Below, one piece after another: positions 34,049-41,706 of a stretch of DNA of 64,000 bases. The position numbers were made by a program, and so were the translations under genes. The notes below the pieces were generated by a model, which ran no database searches, had not been told where the DNA came from, and saw only the letters and a program-made list of their open reading frames with translations. This stretch comes from Arthrobacter sp. Leaf137 (GTDB taxonomy: Bacteria > Actinomycetota > Actinomycetes > Actinomycetales > Micrococcaceae). Each line of letters begins with the position of its first letter. The stretch's first letter is position 1. The stretch spans positions 62,001 through 126,000 of the forward strand of contig NZ_LMOI01000022.1 in NCBI RefSeq assembly GCF_001423525.1, given 5' to 3'.

Positions 34049-34372
34049 TTGATAGAAGACGACTTCATCTCAGCCCTGGCATCCGAGTTTCCAGATCATG
34101 TGAGCGTCGAAGAGTCAGCTGTTCTAATCGGGATCGAGATAGTTTTTGATGCGCTGGACAGGGCCCAGCAGTTCGGGTTGAGGCTTGCTGGCCTGGATGG
34201 TTTTAGATCGGATCCTGACGGTTTGTATCCGATGCTGGACTTCATCGTTGATCTCTCTCTCCTCATAGAACAGCGAGCTCCCCTTTCAGAGCAGTACGAC
34301 AGTGCCCGGAAAGTACTTAGGAACTGGGGCGAAGGACCGGACGTGGTCGAGCTTGTCTTACTCGAACCTTAG
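34049..34372 (+). CDS. Small helical hypothetical protein
   Basis: 107 residues if read from TTG 34049, which has GGAGAAACGA in front (TTG 34037 is the alternative). Acidic, helical: DDFISALASEFPDHVSVEES, IEIVFDALDRAQQFGLRL, LDFIVDLSLLIEQRAP. Resembles colicin-type immunity proteins in size and helix content; no family assigned. Confidence 0.55.
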   Translation: MIEDDFISALASEFPDHVSVEESAVLIGIEIVFDALDRAQQFGLRLAGLDGFRSDPDGLYPMLDFIVDLSLLIEQRAPLSEQYDSARKVLRNWGEGPDVVELVLLEP

Positions 34373-34510
34373 ACCGCTAAAAACGACGGACGTCGCGGCG
34401 GGCTTCCGCGGGGCGAGATCGATCGACTGGCGTACGGACAGTCAAAATGGCAATCGGTGCTTGGGGCAGCAGCAAGCACCAAAACCATGCACTGTCGATT
34501 TTCAGGCACC

Positions 34511-34543
34511 AGCTCGAGGCAGGATCCTTTCGCGACCGGGAAG
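34511..34543. repeat. Array palindrome, degenerate
   Basis: AGCTCGAGGCAGGATCC then TTTCGCGACCGGGAAGC, about 10 bp before another copy. Confidence 0.55.
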
Positions 34544-34553
34544 CGAACTAGTC

Positions 34554-34585
34554 ACACCCGCTGAAGGATCCGTCACCGGGCCCCC
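34554..34585. repeat. Array palindrome containing a stop codon
   Basis: CACCCGCTGAAGGATCC then GTCACCGGGCCCCC. The TGA of the minus-strand membrane protein (34573-34575) lies in it. Confidence 0.8.
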
Positions 34586-34815
34586 GTTGAACCGCTTCGC
34601 TCACGACGTTTCAGTTCCATCCAAGCAAGCGTCGCTTGGTAGAAGCAGACAAGGGCACAGGCAAAAACTGCCACAGCCATCCATGTTTTCAGCGAGGTGT
34701 TCCATTCGAACAACAGGACGCTGCCGAGAAGGAGGCTAGTACCACTGAGAAAGCTGCTCAATCTCAAAGAACTCAATTGAGCAATTGACGATCGACGAAT
34801 CTTTTCACGATTCAT
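34573..34815 (-). CDS. Small two-helix membrane protein
   Basis: 80 residues from ATG 34815. Helices LSSFLSGTSLLLGSVLLF and TWMAVAVFACALVCFYQATL, basic ends. The stop codon is inside the palindrome at 34554. Function unknown. Confidence 0.6.
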   Translation of the reverse strand: MNREKIRRSSIAQLSSLRLSSFLSGTSLLLGSVLLFEWNTSLKTWMAVAVFACALVCFYQATLAWMELKRRERSGSTGAR

Positions 34816-34960
34816 GACTAAAGATAACAGGGCTGTTGCGGAACTTCGACAGCTTCTAGCGGAGACCAGGCAGGTGACCATTAAGCCGGTGGCGCCTACC
34901 GTCCGAAAAGTTGGCAACCCGCCGCCGTATGCCAATAGGGGCTGGCCCACCGAACACCAA

Positions 34961-34990
34961 GCGGCCGTAAAGGGATCCCTCTACGGGCAC
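34961..34990. repeat. Array palindrome
   Basis: GCGGCCGTAAAGGGATCC then CTCTACGGGCAC, 6 bp from the stop of the minus-strand lipoprotein. Confidence 0.9.
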
Positions 34991-34996
34991 CCCTTG

Positions 34997-35512
34997 TCAG
35001 ACCTCGGCGCAAGCTCCGCTAGGTACTGATGGGTGTCCAAACAGGACGAAGGTTGTGCCGTCATCTTCCAAGATCGAGACATATTTTGGGCCGAAAAGGG
35101 TTACGACTGACTCACAGATAGCAACCGCGCTCTTCGCCTCCTCGCCACCGCTGGCGCCGCGGGGGTCCACAAGTTTGGTTTCGACGCGAATCCTGCCCGG
35201 TTCAGTTTCTGCCACTGACTTGATCGTGTTCAACCATGGCGCATTCTTTTTGGCTGTCTTGAAGTCAGCTGTTTTGTCTCGGCTGTAGGTCGTGCTGGGG
35301 ACGGAGCTAGGCGGTGCTGCGGCCTGACTGGCGATCTGGGTCGGCGTCGAGGGCTCGGAGGTAGCTTGGGGAGCGGACGCTGAGCAACCACAGAGCAACA
35401 GGGAGACCGTACCCGCGATCAGCGTGGGCACCCGGAAAGGAAGCCGGTGCGAACCTGATCGTCCTGTGTGATTCGACTTTTTGCCTGGCACGATGTTCCC
35501 CAATTTTTGCAT
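34997..35512 (-). CDS. Putative lipoprotein
   Basis: 171 residues with a basic N-terminus, hydrophobic TLIAGTVSLLLCGC (lipobox LLCGC), a Ser/Thr/Ala-rich linker and a small folded domain (AVAICESVVTLFGPKYVSIL, DDGTTFVLFGHPS). Membrane-anchored, extracytoplasmic. No family recognised. Confidence 0.65.
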   Translation of the reverse strand: MQKLGNIVPGKKSNHTGRSGSHRLPFRVPTLIAGTVSLLLCGCSASAPQATSEPSTPTQIASQAAAPPSSVPSTTYSRDKTADFKTAKKNAPWLNTIKSVAETEPGRIRVETKLVDPRGASGGEEAKSAVAICESVVTLFGPKYVSILEDDGTTFVLFGHPSVPSGACAEV

Positions 35513-35612
35513 TTTCTATAGAAGCTACTCGCCCTCAGAGTGGCATCTCATTATTCGTCTGTGAAGATCTTGGGTGAGCGAGGCGCGGCATCTAGCCTCA
35601 ACACGGTGCAAT

Positions 35613-35642
35613 GCGTTCGGTTGAGGATTGACTAACGGGCAT
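35613..35642. repeat. Array palindrome, degenerate core
   Basis: GCGTTCGGTTGAGGATTG then ACTAACGGGCAT, in a divergent gap. Confidence 0.7.
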
Positions 35643-35758
35643 CCTCGTGGCTTGCGTTTGTTAGGTCCGAATCGATCAGAACAGCTTTCCGCGACAGAAC
35701 CATTCACCGGCGGAGATGCACCGCTGACTGAGTTTCCATATGAAGCTAGGATTCGGGG

Positions 35759-35962
35759 ATGGATGACGACTCAGGACGCCGCAAACTCATTCTTTTGACG
35801 GTCATTTTGATCCTGGTGGGCGGATTCCTCATCACAGCTGCTGTGTTGGCACGCGATTCAATTGGTAACTTCACGAGTTGGCTCATGATAATTACCGCCA
35901 TAGGAATATCACTGGGCATACCTGCCCTATGGCGTCGACGCCGCAACCAGCGGTCCCGTTAG
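35759..35962 (+). CDS. Small two-helix membrane protein
   Basis: 67 residues: LILLTVILILVGGFLITAAV and SWLMIITAIGISLGIPALW with a strongly basic tail. Stop TAG lies inside the palindrome at 35952. Function unknown. Confidence 0.65.
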   Translation: MDDDSGRRKLILLTVILILVGGFLITAAVLARDSIGNFTSWLMIITAIGISLGIPALWRRRRNQRSR

Positions 35963-35982
35963 ACGATCGTTTATCGGGCCCC
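35952..35982. repeat. Array palindrome containing a stop codon
   Basis: GGTCCCGTTAGACGATCG then TTTATCGGGCCCC, between convergent genes. Confidence 0.8.
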
Positions 35983-35998
35983 GCAGGCCAGCCCCAAT

Positions 35999-36772
35999 CT
36001 ACGTCAGGGCCTGTCTCCAGGCGTCCTGATTGCGTATGACATAGTCAGCCGCAGCACCCCAGTGCGCACCGTGTCCGTTGACGTACATGTCGGCCCAAGG
36101 CTGGAATCCGGTTTCATGAGAGGACTTCAGCAGCTCGTGCATGGCCGCCGTCCTCTTTCCCAAGGCCACGGGCAACGCTTCCCGTAGGAGCTCGTCAGCC
36201 CCGTAACCGTCGACTACTGCGCGGAGCCTGGCGGCTGCCGCTGGAACCGGTTGGCCTTCAAAGAGCATTCCAAAGGACTGGGCTGCATATGCAAGGTCCC
36301 AGAGGCGCGTGCTCGGGCCCGCAGCGTCCCAATCGATGAACACGAACCGTTCGCCCATAATGAGGTTCCATGGAGCGAGGTCGTTGTGGCACATGAGGTT
36401 CGGATTCTCGGCGGGAAGCAAAACGTTCCATCCGGTCGTATCCGGGACGCTAAAGCCTTCGCTGGCATCGTGAATCTGGCGAACCAAATGTCCGGCCCGC
36501 AGCAGGTCGCCCTGCCCCAGAGGCAGCTGGTCCATCGCAGGTACACCCGCGACATACCCGGTGACATGCCGCCCAGCTTGGTCCTTGCCGAGGGGTTTGG
36601 GAACGTCGACGCCGGCCAGATGTAGAGCCCTCAGGTACTCCTGGACAGTCGCGGAGTTTTCCAGCCACGGCTTACGGACAGTGTTACCGATACGAACGAC
36701 ACACTCGGAGGCGTTTCCGCCGGCAAGTTTTTCAGCTTCCTCTTCCACCCAAAGAACACTACTGCGCGCCAA
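35999..36772 (-). CDS. Aminoglycoside phosphotransferase (APH)-family kinase
   Basis: 257 residues. Catalytic loop MCHNDLAPWNLIM (HxD...N) and metal motif FVFIDWDAAGPSTRLWDLAY are intact; the N-lobe carries VVRIGNTVRKPW. Could phosphorylate an antibiotic, choline-like or sugar substrate, or a protein. Its start is 12 bp from the palindrome at 36785, so a promoter would have to lie beyond or inside it. Confidence 0.85.
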   Translation of the reverse strand: MARSSVLWVEEEAEKLAGGNASECVVRIGNTVRKPWLENSATVQEYLRALHLAGVDVPKPLGKDQAGRHVTGYVAGVPAMDQLPLGQGDLLRAGHLVRQIHDASEGFSVPDTTGWNVLLPAENPNLMCHNDLAPWNLIMGERFVFIDWDAAGPSTRLWDLAYAAQSFGMLFEGQPVPAAAARLRAVVDGYGADELLREALPVALGKRTAAMHELLKSSHETGFQPWADMYVNGHGAHWGAAADYVIRNQDAWRQALT

Positions 36773-36784
36773 CAGGCCAGCGGA

Positions 36785-36814
36785 GTGTCCGGTGAAGGAT
36801 CCCCTATCGGACGC
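36785..36814. repeat. Array palindrome
   Basis: GTGTCCGGTGAAGGATCC then CCTATCGGACGC, in a divergent gap. Confidence 0.9.
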
Positions 36815-36895
36815 AGGAGGGTGCGTCGGCTGACTGTATTTGAAATTGGCATTTGGGGACGCTATGGTGCGCCAAGTCCGTGGTAGCGTCCACTT

Positions 36896-37081
36896 TTGAA
36901 AGTGACTCCACGGACCAGACGTATGGGACGCTGGCTTCTCGTTTTCCTTGCTGGATTTGTCCCGTTCGCCATTTTTTGGCCTATCTATGGCCCAACAACT
37001 GCTTTCCTCATCGGAGTGCTGGTGGCGGCCGTTGTTATTGTCACCGACCGGGCATTGCGATCCACTCGTCGAGCAAGATAA
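36896..37081 (+). CDS. Small two-helix membrane protein
   Basis: Up to 61 residues; TTG 36896, GTG 36902 or ATG 36923 may be the start. Segments RWLLVFLAGFVPFAIFW and TTAFLIGVLVAAVVIV, basic tail. Function unknown. Confidence 0.55.
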   Translation: MKVTPRTRRMGRWLLVFLAGFVPFAIFWPIYGPTTAFLIGVLVAAVVIVTDRALRSTRRAR

Positions 37082-37262
37082 AAAGATTCGGCGAGGGCTT
37101 TATCTGTTTAGCGAGTCTCGGCGCCAGCGGGGTCCTGTCTGCAGATCTATTATCAGCGGTCCTCCGCTCATTAGCACGGACGATACCGTCTCGAACCCCC
37201 GCCCTAATCACTTTGAGCCTAGCGCCGAGTAGGCTGACAGCACGGTTGAAACAGTCGAATGA

Positions 37263-37291
37263 GTGCCGGTCGAGGATCCCCTTGCGGGCAG
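37263..37291. repeat. Array palindrome
   Basis: GTGCCGGTCGAGGATCC then CCTTGCGGGCAG. Confidence 0.8.
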
Positions 37292-37404
37292 AGCCGTCCG
37301 GTCTTATCCGGCGATATATTTCCATCATGAATGACAGTCCGCACGAGGGCGCGCGCATTTTTCCTGAGTGAGCAAACTGCTTATAAGAGTAGGGGCCACC
37401 CAAG

Positions 37405-37755
37405 TCAGGTCCCGGAGACGCCGCATCCTAGGCCGGAGACTACCCACCCGCCAGGAATGGTCGGGCTTACACCGACAATCCAGTCACTGCTGCGCACCAT
37501 CTGTTCATCCACAACGTTCCAACCCTCGGTTGGAGCACCGGAAGGCGCGCTCACCGACTTAGCCCACACCAGGGCGGCACCTTCAGGGGTTGGTTCTCCT
37601 GGCACGCTCGTGTCTACGTCAGCAACAAAGGCGCCATGACAAGGCACAGCACTACCGCTTGGCACGATCCCGGTGGACGCTGGCTGCACCGCACATGACG
37701 CCGAAGTGAACACGATAGCGGCCGTAACTCCAGCTATCCCGACGTTTTTCCTCAC
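37405..37755 (-). CDS. Putative secreted or lipid-anchored protein
   Basis: 116 residues from GTG 37755. Signal-like MRKNVGIAGVTAAIVFTSAS followed by Cys (a weak lipobox), then a small domain with ATEGAALVWAKS-like strand order (PEGAALVWAKSVSAP, GWNVVDEQMVRSSDWIVG). No family recognised; divergent from the next gene with no palindrome between. Confidence 0.5.
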   Translation of the reverse strand: MRKNVGIAGVTAAIVFTSASCAVQPASTGIVPSGSAVPCHGAFVADVDTSVPGEPTPEGAALVWAKSVSAPSGAPTEGWNVVDEQMVRSSDWIVGVSPTIPGGWVVSGLGCGVSGT

Positions 37756-37887
37756 AGCCGCATCATAAGGCTGAAGACCTGTCGTATCTATGGGTAGGTG
37801 CATCCCTTGCATCCGGCACGAACACGCAGAACGATCCTCAAACGGAGGGTGGTTTACCGTTCTCGGAAAGCTGTCTAGGCTCTGGCT

Positions 37888-38178
37888 ATGACGGACAACG
37901 GACAACCGCGACGATCAGCATCGTGGCCATGGACAGAATGGTGCCCCTGGGCCATCGCTCTTGTATTGGTGTCTGCTGTTGCCACCTTTGCGCTCAGCAT
38001 CGCGAGTCATGGCTGCAATGCCAGCGCAGTTGACGGTACGAGCCTCTGCCGAGACTTCTATCTCATTCCCGCCGAAATTCGCCCGGCGTTTATTACTCTT
38101 GTAGCGGCGCTTAGCGCTTACCTCGCCTATAGGCTCATTCGGTCAGTGCAACGATCGAGAATGGGAACTGATCTCTAA
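37888..38178 (+). CDS. Small membrane protein
   Basis: 96 residues: WAIALVLVSAVATFALSIAS and FITLVAALSAYLAYRLI membrane segments joined by an extracytoplasmic loop with two Cys (HGCNASAVDGTSLCRDF). Function unknown. Confidence 0.6.
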   Translation: MTDNGQPRRSASWPWTEWCPWAIALVLVSAVATFALSIASHGCNASAVDGTSLCRDFYLIPAEIRPAFITLVAALSAYLAYRLIRSVQRSRMGTDL

Positions 38179-38214
38179 ATACCGTCCTTTGGGGCATCGA
38201 AGGTGAAGGCATAG

Positions 38215-38244
38215 CCGTCCGTATACCGATCCTCAGACGGACAA
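38215..38244. repeat. Array palindrome
   Basis: CCGTCCGTATACCGATCC then TCAGACGGACAA, between convergent genes and 2 bp from the minus-strand stop. Confidence 0.85.
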
Positions 38245-38246
38245 AG

Positions 38247-38708
38247 CTAGCTAGCTGGGTCTGTTGGCTTCTTACGCTGCGCGAAGCCATCAACTATCTG
38301 CGGTTGCGTCCTTAGGATTACGAGGAGTGGAATAAGGCATATGAGGGCCAGCAAGACGTCACCGCCACCCCAAGTATCAGTGAGGGCAGAGCGCAGGAAA
38401 GCCAGGCTCACTGCGATCAGTACTGAAAAAGCTGCATAGAACCCCCATCTACGACGACGTGTCCACCAGCCCGCCCTTGCACTGGCGGGTGGTGGATTTT
38501 GAGGCGCTGCGCGAGTGAGAACACTGCTTCGAGCGGCGGACGAAAACAGGGGTAGCAGGTAGATAATCATCACCGCGAAAATTGGTTGAAGGTTCCCGGT
38601 CACAAGTGTCAACACGCCTGCGACCACGGGCATCACGACGAAGAGAAGAACCTGCGCCCTCCTGCGCCTATTTTGATCCGCCAGTTGCTCACTCATGGGG
38701 ACAGCCAA
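38247..38708 (-). CDS. Four-helix membrane protein
   Basis: 153 residues with about four membrane segments (VLLFVVMPVVAGVLTLVTG, IFAVMIIYLLPLFSSA, WGFYAAFSVLIAVSLAFL, VLLALICLIPLLVIL) and basic loops. No family recognised. Confidence 0.6.
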   Translation of the reverse strand: MAVPMSEQLADQNRRRRAQVLLFVVMPVVAGVLTLVTGNLQPIFAVMIIYLLPLFSSAARSSVLTRAAPQNPPPASARAGWWTRRRRWGFYAAFSVLIAVSLAFLRSALTDTWGGGDVLLALICLIPLLVILRTQPQIVDGFAQRKKPTDPAS

Positions 38709-38800
38709 TCACAGCTTCAGGTCATGAGCCCCTTTTCTGTAATGCGCCGCGATTTCTTTATCCCCGCGGGGCCCAGCCCGAGTAGTGGCATGCTTTTCTT

Positions 38801-38830
38801 CGTCCGTTAGCCGGTCCCTCACTGTTCCGA
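38801..38830. repeat. Last array palindrome, right arm degenerate
   Basis: CGTCCGTTAGCCGGTCC then CTCACTGTTCCGA, 115 bp before the serine recombinase start. If the recombinase acts on the array this could be the terminal site. Confidence 0.75.
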
Positions 38831-38944
38831 CTGAGCCTGCCGCAGCGTTCCGCGCGGCTGCTGAACTCGGCCATGTACGTATGACCCGCACGATGAGATG
38901 CACAGTGATGGGGGATTACTGCAACTATGATCCTCAGGACTGTA

Positions 38945-39511
38945 ATGAAGATCGGTTACGCCCGGGTCTCGACGAACGACCAAGACCTGACGGCCCAACG
39001 AAACGCCCTCCTTGCCCTTGGTGTTGATGAGAAGCAGATCTTTGTCGATCACGGCCTGACGGGAGCAAACCGTGTGCGGCCCGGGCTTCGCGAAGCAATG
39101 GCTGCCTGCCGGGCCGGCGATACCCTCGTGGTGACGAAGCTCGACCGGCTGGCGCGCTCCCTTTCGGATGCCAGAGACATCGCCGACGAGCTGACAGCCA
39201 AGGGAGTAGCCCTCAGTCTGGGCGGCAGCACCCATGATCCGACTGACCCGGTAGGCCGGCTGCTGTTCAACGTCCTGGGAATGGTGGCCGAGTTTGAGGC
39301 GGATCTGATCCGGATGCGCACCCGCGAGGGCATGGCCGTTGCAAAGGCCAAGGGGCGGCTGAAAGGCAAGCAGCCGAAATTGTCCAAGACGCAGCGGAAG
39401 CACCTTTTGACACTGCACGATGCCGGAGAGCACACACAGGCCGAGCTGGCCGAGTTGTTCAGCGTGTCACGGACGACGGTATACCGCGAGCTTAAAAGGC
39501 GCACCATCTGA
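38945..39511 (+). CDS. Serine recombinase (resolvase/invertase family)
   Basis: 188 residues. Catalytic domain with YARVSTNDQ (nucleophile Ser9), VTKLDRLARSLSDARD and GRLLFNVLGMVAEFEADLIR. A Hin-type HTH follows at the C-terminus (HTQAELAELFSVSRTTVYRE). Complete and apparently functional. It is the only intact recombinase of the window and closes the palindrome array; no transposase accompanies it. Whether it recombines the palindromes is a hypothesis; it could also be a leftover Tn3-type resolvase. ATG 38927 in frame is an alternative start. Confidence 0.9.
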   Translation: MKIGYARVSTNDQDLTAQRNALLALGVDEKQIFVDHGLTGANRVRPGLREAMAACRAGDTLVVTKLDRLARSLSDARDIADELTAKGVALSLGGSTHDPTDPVGRLLFNVLGMVAEFEADLIRMRTREGMAVAKAKGRLKGKQPKLSKTQRKHLLTLHDAGEHTQAELAELFSVSRTTVYRELKRRTI

Positions 39512-39697
39512 AGTTTGAGCGGCGCCCCTGTTTAGGGTCCATTTCCCTCATCGCCGAGCATGCGCTGCGCCCCACCTGTGCCGTGGCGAAAGCTTACTTC
39601 GGCGACGGGTAGCCATCACCGCAATAGCGGGGTATCAGAGTCACGACGGCGAGGAGACTCGACCACTCCTTGCCGTAGCAGATGCTCCTGCTCCCCT

Positions 39698-39726
39698 CCG
39701 ACGCTTCACAGACATAGAAGCGTCGG
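39698..39726. terminator. Stem-loop near the 3' end of the LacI gene
   Basis: CCGACGCTTC pairs with GAAGCGTCGG over a nine-base loop. Lies just past the LacI stop on the minus strand. Region 39512-39697 shows no gene. Confidence 0.55.
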
Positions 39727-39739
39727 GGGAGCCAGGGGA

Positions 39740-40756
39740 TCAGGCCCCGGGGTCCGAGGAGCGGCGGACCATCAGGGCCGGTTCCAGCTTGCGGGTTGTC
39801 GCCCGCCCGGCGGACCCGGCGATCCGGTCCAGCATGGCCCTCGCAGCCACCTGGCCCAGCTCGCTGGCGTGCTGGTCAATGGACGTCAGGCCAATCAACG
39901 GGGAAGCCGCGAACTCAATGTTGTCGCAACCAACAATGGCCACGTCGCCAGGGATGGACAGTCCTCGGGCGGTGAGGGCCTCCATGACGCCGATGGCCGT
40001 GAGGTCATTGTGCGCGAAGATCGCCGTGGGGAGCTGCCCGTCCGAGTCGAGGAACTGCTCCATCACCGCGCGTCCGCCGCGTTCGGTCATGTCGCTGTGC
40101 ACCAGTTGGGGCGCGAGGCCGTGCTCCTTCATGGCGTGCAGGTAACCCTCGCGGCGGGCGGTGTAGGGGAGCCAGTCGGAGATGTCCACATGCGCAATCC
40201 GCCGGTGCCCCAGGCCGTAGAGGTGCTCCACGGCGAGTACGCCGGAACGGAAGTCGTCCGTCAAAACTGAATCGACGCCGTCGGCCTCCAACTCACGGGT
40301 GATCACCACCGCGGGGGTCCCGCGCAGGGCGGCCGCAAGGTCCTCGGAGGTGCCGGTGTACCCGGCCAGGATGACGCCGTCCACGCGCAGGTCGACGAAA
40401 GAGCGCACCGCTTCGATCTCTGTGTGCGGGTCGGCGGAGCCGACAGCGACCATCACCTGGTTGCCGCTTCCGGCCAGGCCCGCGCTGAGGCCGTCATGGA
40501 TGTCTGCGAAGACCGGGTTGTGCAGGTCGAGGAACAGCACGCCCAGCGTGTGCGTGCGGTGGCTCGCCAGCCGGCTCGCCAGCCGGTTGGGGGAGTAGCC
40601 CAGGGCGGCGGCGCTTTCCAGCACCGCCGTCCGCTTGGCGGGGGAGACCTTGGGGGAATCGCGCATCACCAAGGACACCAGCGCGCGGCTGACTCCGGCC
40701 TCGCGTGCCACGTCGTCCATGGTCACTGACCGTGGCGAAGGGGAAGTCTGTTTCAC
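39740..40756 (-). CDS. LacI family transcriptional regulator
   Basis: 338 residues. N-terminal HTH (TMDDVAREAGVSRALVSLVM) and hinge (GYSPNRLASRLASHR), then a periplasmic-binding-protein-like sensor. Same strand as iolB. The LacI-type dyad at 42655 before the sugar porter is the probable operator, with an inositol-pathway inducer. Family and location support a catabolite-responsive repressor of inositol genes. Confidence 0.88.
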   Translation of the reverse strand: MKQTSPSPRSVTMDDVAREAGVSRALVSLVMRDSPKVSPAKRTAVLESAAALGYSPNRLASRLASHRTHTLGVLFLDLHNPVFADIHDGLSAGLAGSGNQVMVAVGSADPHTEIEAVRSFVDLRVDGVILAGYTGTSEDLAAALRGTPAVVITRELEADGVDSVLTDDFRSGVLAVEHLYGLGHRRIAHVDISDWLPYTARREGYLHAMKEHGLAPQLVHSDMTERGGRAVMEQFLDSDGQLPTAIFAHNDLTAIGVMEALTARGLSIPGDVAIVGCDNIEFAASPLIGLTSIDQHASELGQVAARAMLDRIAGSAGRATTRKLEPALMVRRSSDPGA

Positions 40757-40793
40757 AAGACTCCACTATGCCAGCCGGCGGCCCGGCCCGGCT

Positions 40794-41687
40794 TTAGGCT
40801 CCGAAGGGCAGCCGCGGGTCGATGTTTTGGGTGTCCCAGGTCTGGCGTACCCAGCCGTGGTGCGGGTCGTCGCTGATCAGCCATTCCCGGACGGGGCCCG
40901 GGCCCGCCATGACGTTGAGGTAGTACAGGTCGTAGCCGGGGGCTGCCATGGCGGGGCCGTGCCAGCCGTAGGGCACCAGGACGACATCGCCGGTGCGGAC
41001 CTCGGCGGAGACGTCGATGGGGCGCTCATCCGAGGCATAGACGCGCTGGTAGCCGATGGCATCGGCGTCGGACGGTGCTCCGGATCCGTCGGCAACCTGC
41101 GTCTCGAAGTAGTAGATCTCTTCGAGGTGGGTCTCGCCGTCTTTTTCCTCGTCGTGCTTGTGGGGCGGGTAGGAGGACCAGTTTCCGGCGGGAGTAAGTA
41201 CTTCGCAGACGATAAACCGGTCCGCTTCGAGCGCAGCGGGTGTGCCGAAGTTGTGGACCTGACGTGAGCAGTTGCCCGCCCCGCGAAGTTCCACGGGGGT
41301 GTCCGCAGCCGGTACCAGCCGGGTGGGGTACGAGGCCTTGGCAGGTGCCGTCGCGATAGCGACCCGGCCGCCGTCGGCCGAGCTGACAGTGACGGCGCGC
41401 CCAGTCCCGGTATAGAGAACGTCGCTGGGGCCAGCGAACACGGACGCGCGGCCGGCGAGAGGGTAGTCCGTGCCGTCCACAGTGGCGGTGAAGGACCCGT
41501 TGAGGGGCACCACAATGCGTTCTTCGTCCGCGGCGGGAAGTTCGACGGCGGCGCCCGCGGCCAGGGTGGCCACCTTCAGGCCGGTGTGTGCCCACCCGTC
41601 AACAGTGAGGGAGGAATCGGACGTCCCGAGAGAGACATCCCAGATGCCGTCGGCGGCGGTGCCCAGGGGGTAGACCCAGTTGGTCAT
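40794..41687 (-). CDS. iolB: 5-deoxy-glucuronate isomerase
   Basis: 297 residues, IolB cupin. Family motifs: SSYPPHKHDEEKDGETHLEE (metal-binding His/Glu), YYFETQVADGSG, QRVYASDERPIDVSAEVR, VPYGWHGPAMAAPGYDLYYL. Converts 5-deoxy-glucuronate to the 2-deoxy-5-keto-gluconate form in myo-inositol degradation. Lies between GntR and LacI regulators, same strand. Confidence 0.92.
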   Translation of the reverse strand: MTNWVYPLGTAADGIWDVSLGTSDSSLTVDGWAHTGLKVATLAAGAAVELPAADEERIVVPLNGSFTATVDGTDYPLAGRASVFAGPSDVLYTGTGRAVTVSSADGGRVAIATAPAKASYPTRLVPAADTPVELRGAGNCSRQVHNFGTPAALEADRFIVCEVLTPAGNWSSYPPHKHDEEKDGETHLEEIYYFETQVADGSGAPSDADAIGYQRVYASDERPIDVSAEVRTGDVVLVPYGWHGPAMAAPGYDLYYLNVMAGPGPVREWLISDDPHHGWVRQTWDTQNIDPRLPFGA

Positions 41688-41706
41688 GGTGTGTGTTCCT
41701 TGCGGT

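Larger units (their letters stand above)
16651..38830. other. Candidate gene-cassette array punctuated by GATC-centred palindromes
   Basis: About 38 small genes on both strands, with 36 copies of one ~28-bp imperfect palindrome (left arm GYCCGnnARvcG, right arm its complement, core GATC or GGATCC) between most neighbours. The palindromes occur in convergent, tandem and divergent gaps alike and were not seen in the ordinary flanking chromosome. A 741-bp unit is duplicated with both homology ends inside palindromes. A serine recombinase gene follows at 38945. Read as an integron-like accessory array; mobility is inferred, not shown. Confidence 0.65.

Noticed and set aside
37041..37403. Minus-strand ORF of 120 residues
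   Set aside because: It overlaps the end of a small membrane protein and the palindrome at 37263 and has no protein-like pattern.
16651..38830. Classical integron with attC sites
   Set aside because: No tyrosine integrase IntI is present, genes lie on both strands, and the conserved attC core pair (RYYYAAC / GTTRRRY) is not found consistently in the palindromes.
16651..38830. Palindromes as simple transcription terminators
   Set aside because: They lack T tracts and occur in several divergent gaps between two 5' ends, although some may still stop transcription at gene 3' ends.
16651..38830. CRISPR array
   Set aside because: Spacing is hundreds of bases and irregular, repeats are imperfect, and no cas gene is seen.
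39512..39697. Attachment site or tRNA at the right border of the accessory block
   Set aside because: No tRNA-like fold and no direct repeat matching the left side could be found by eye.
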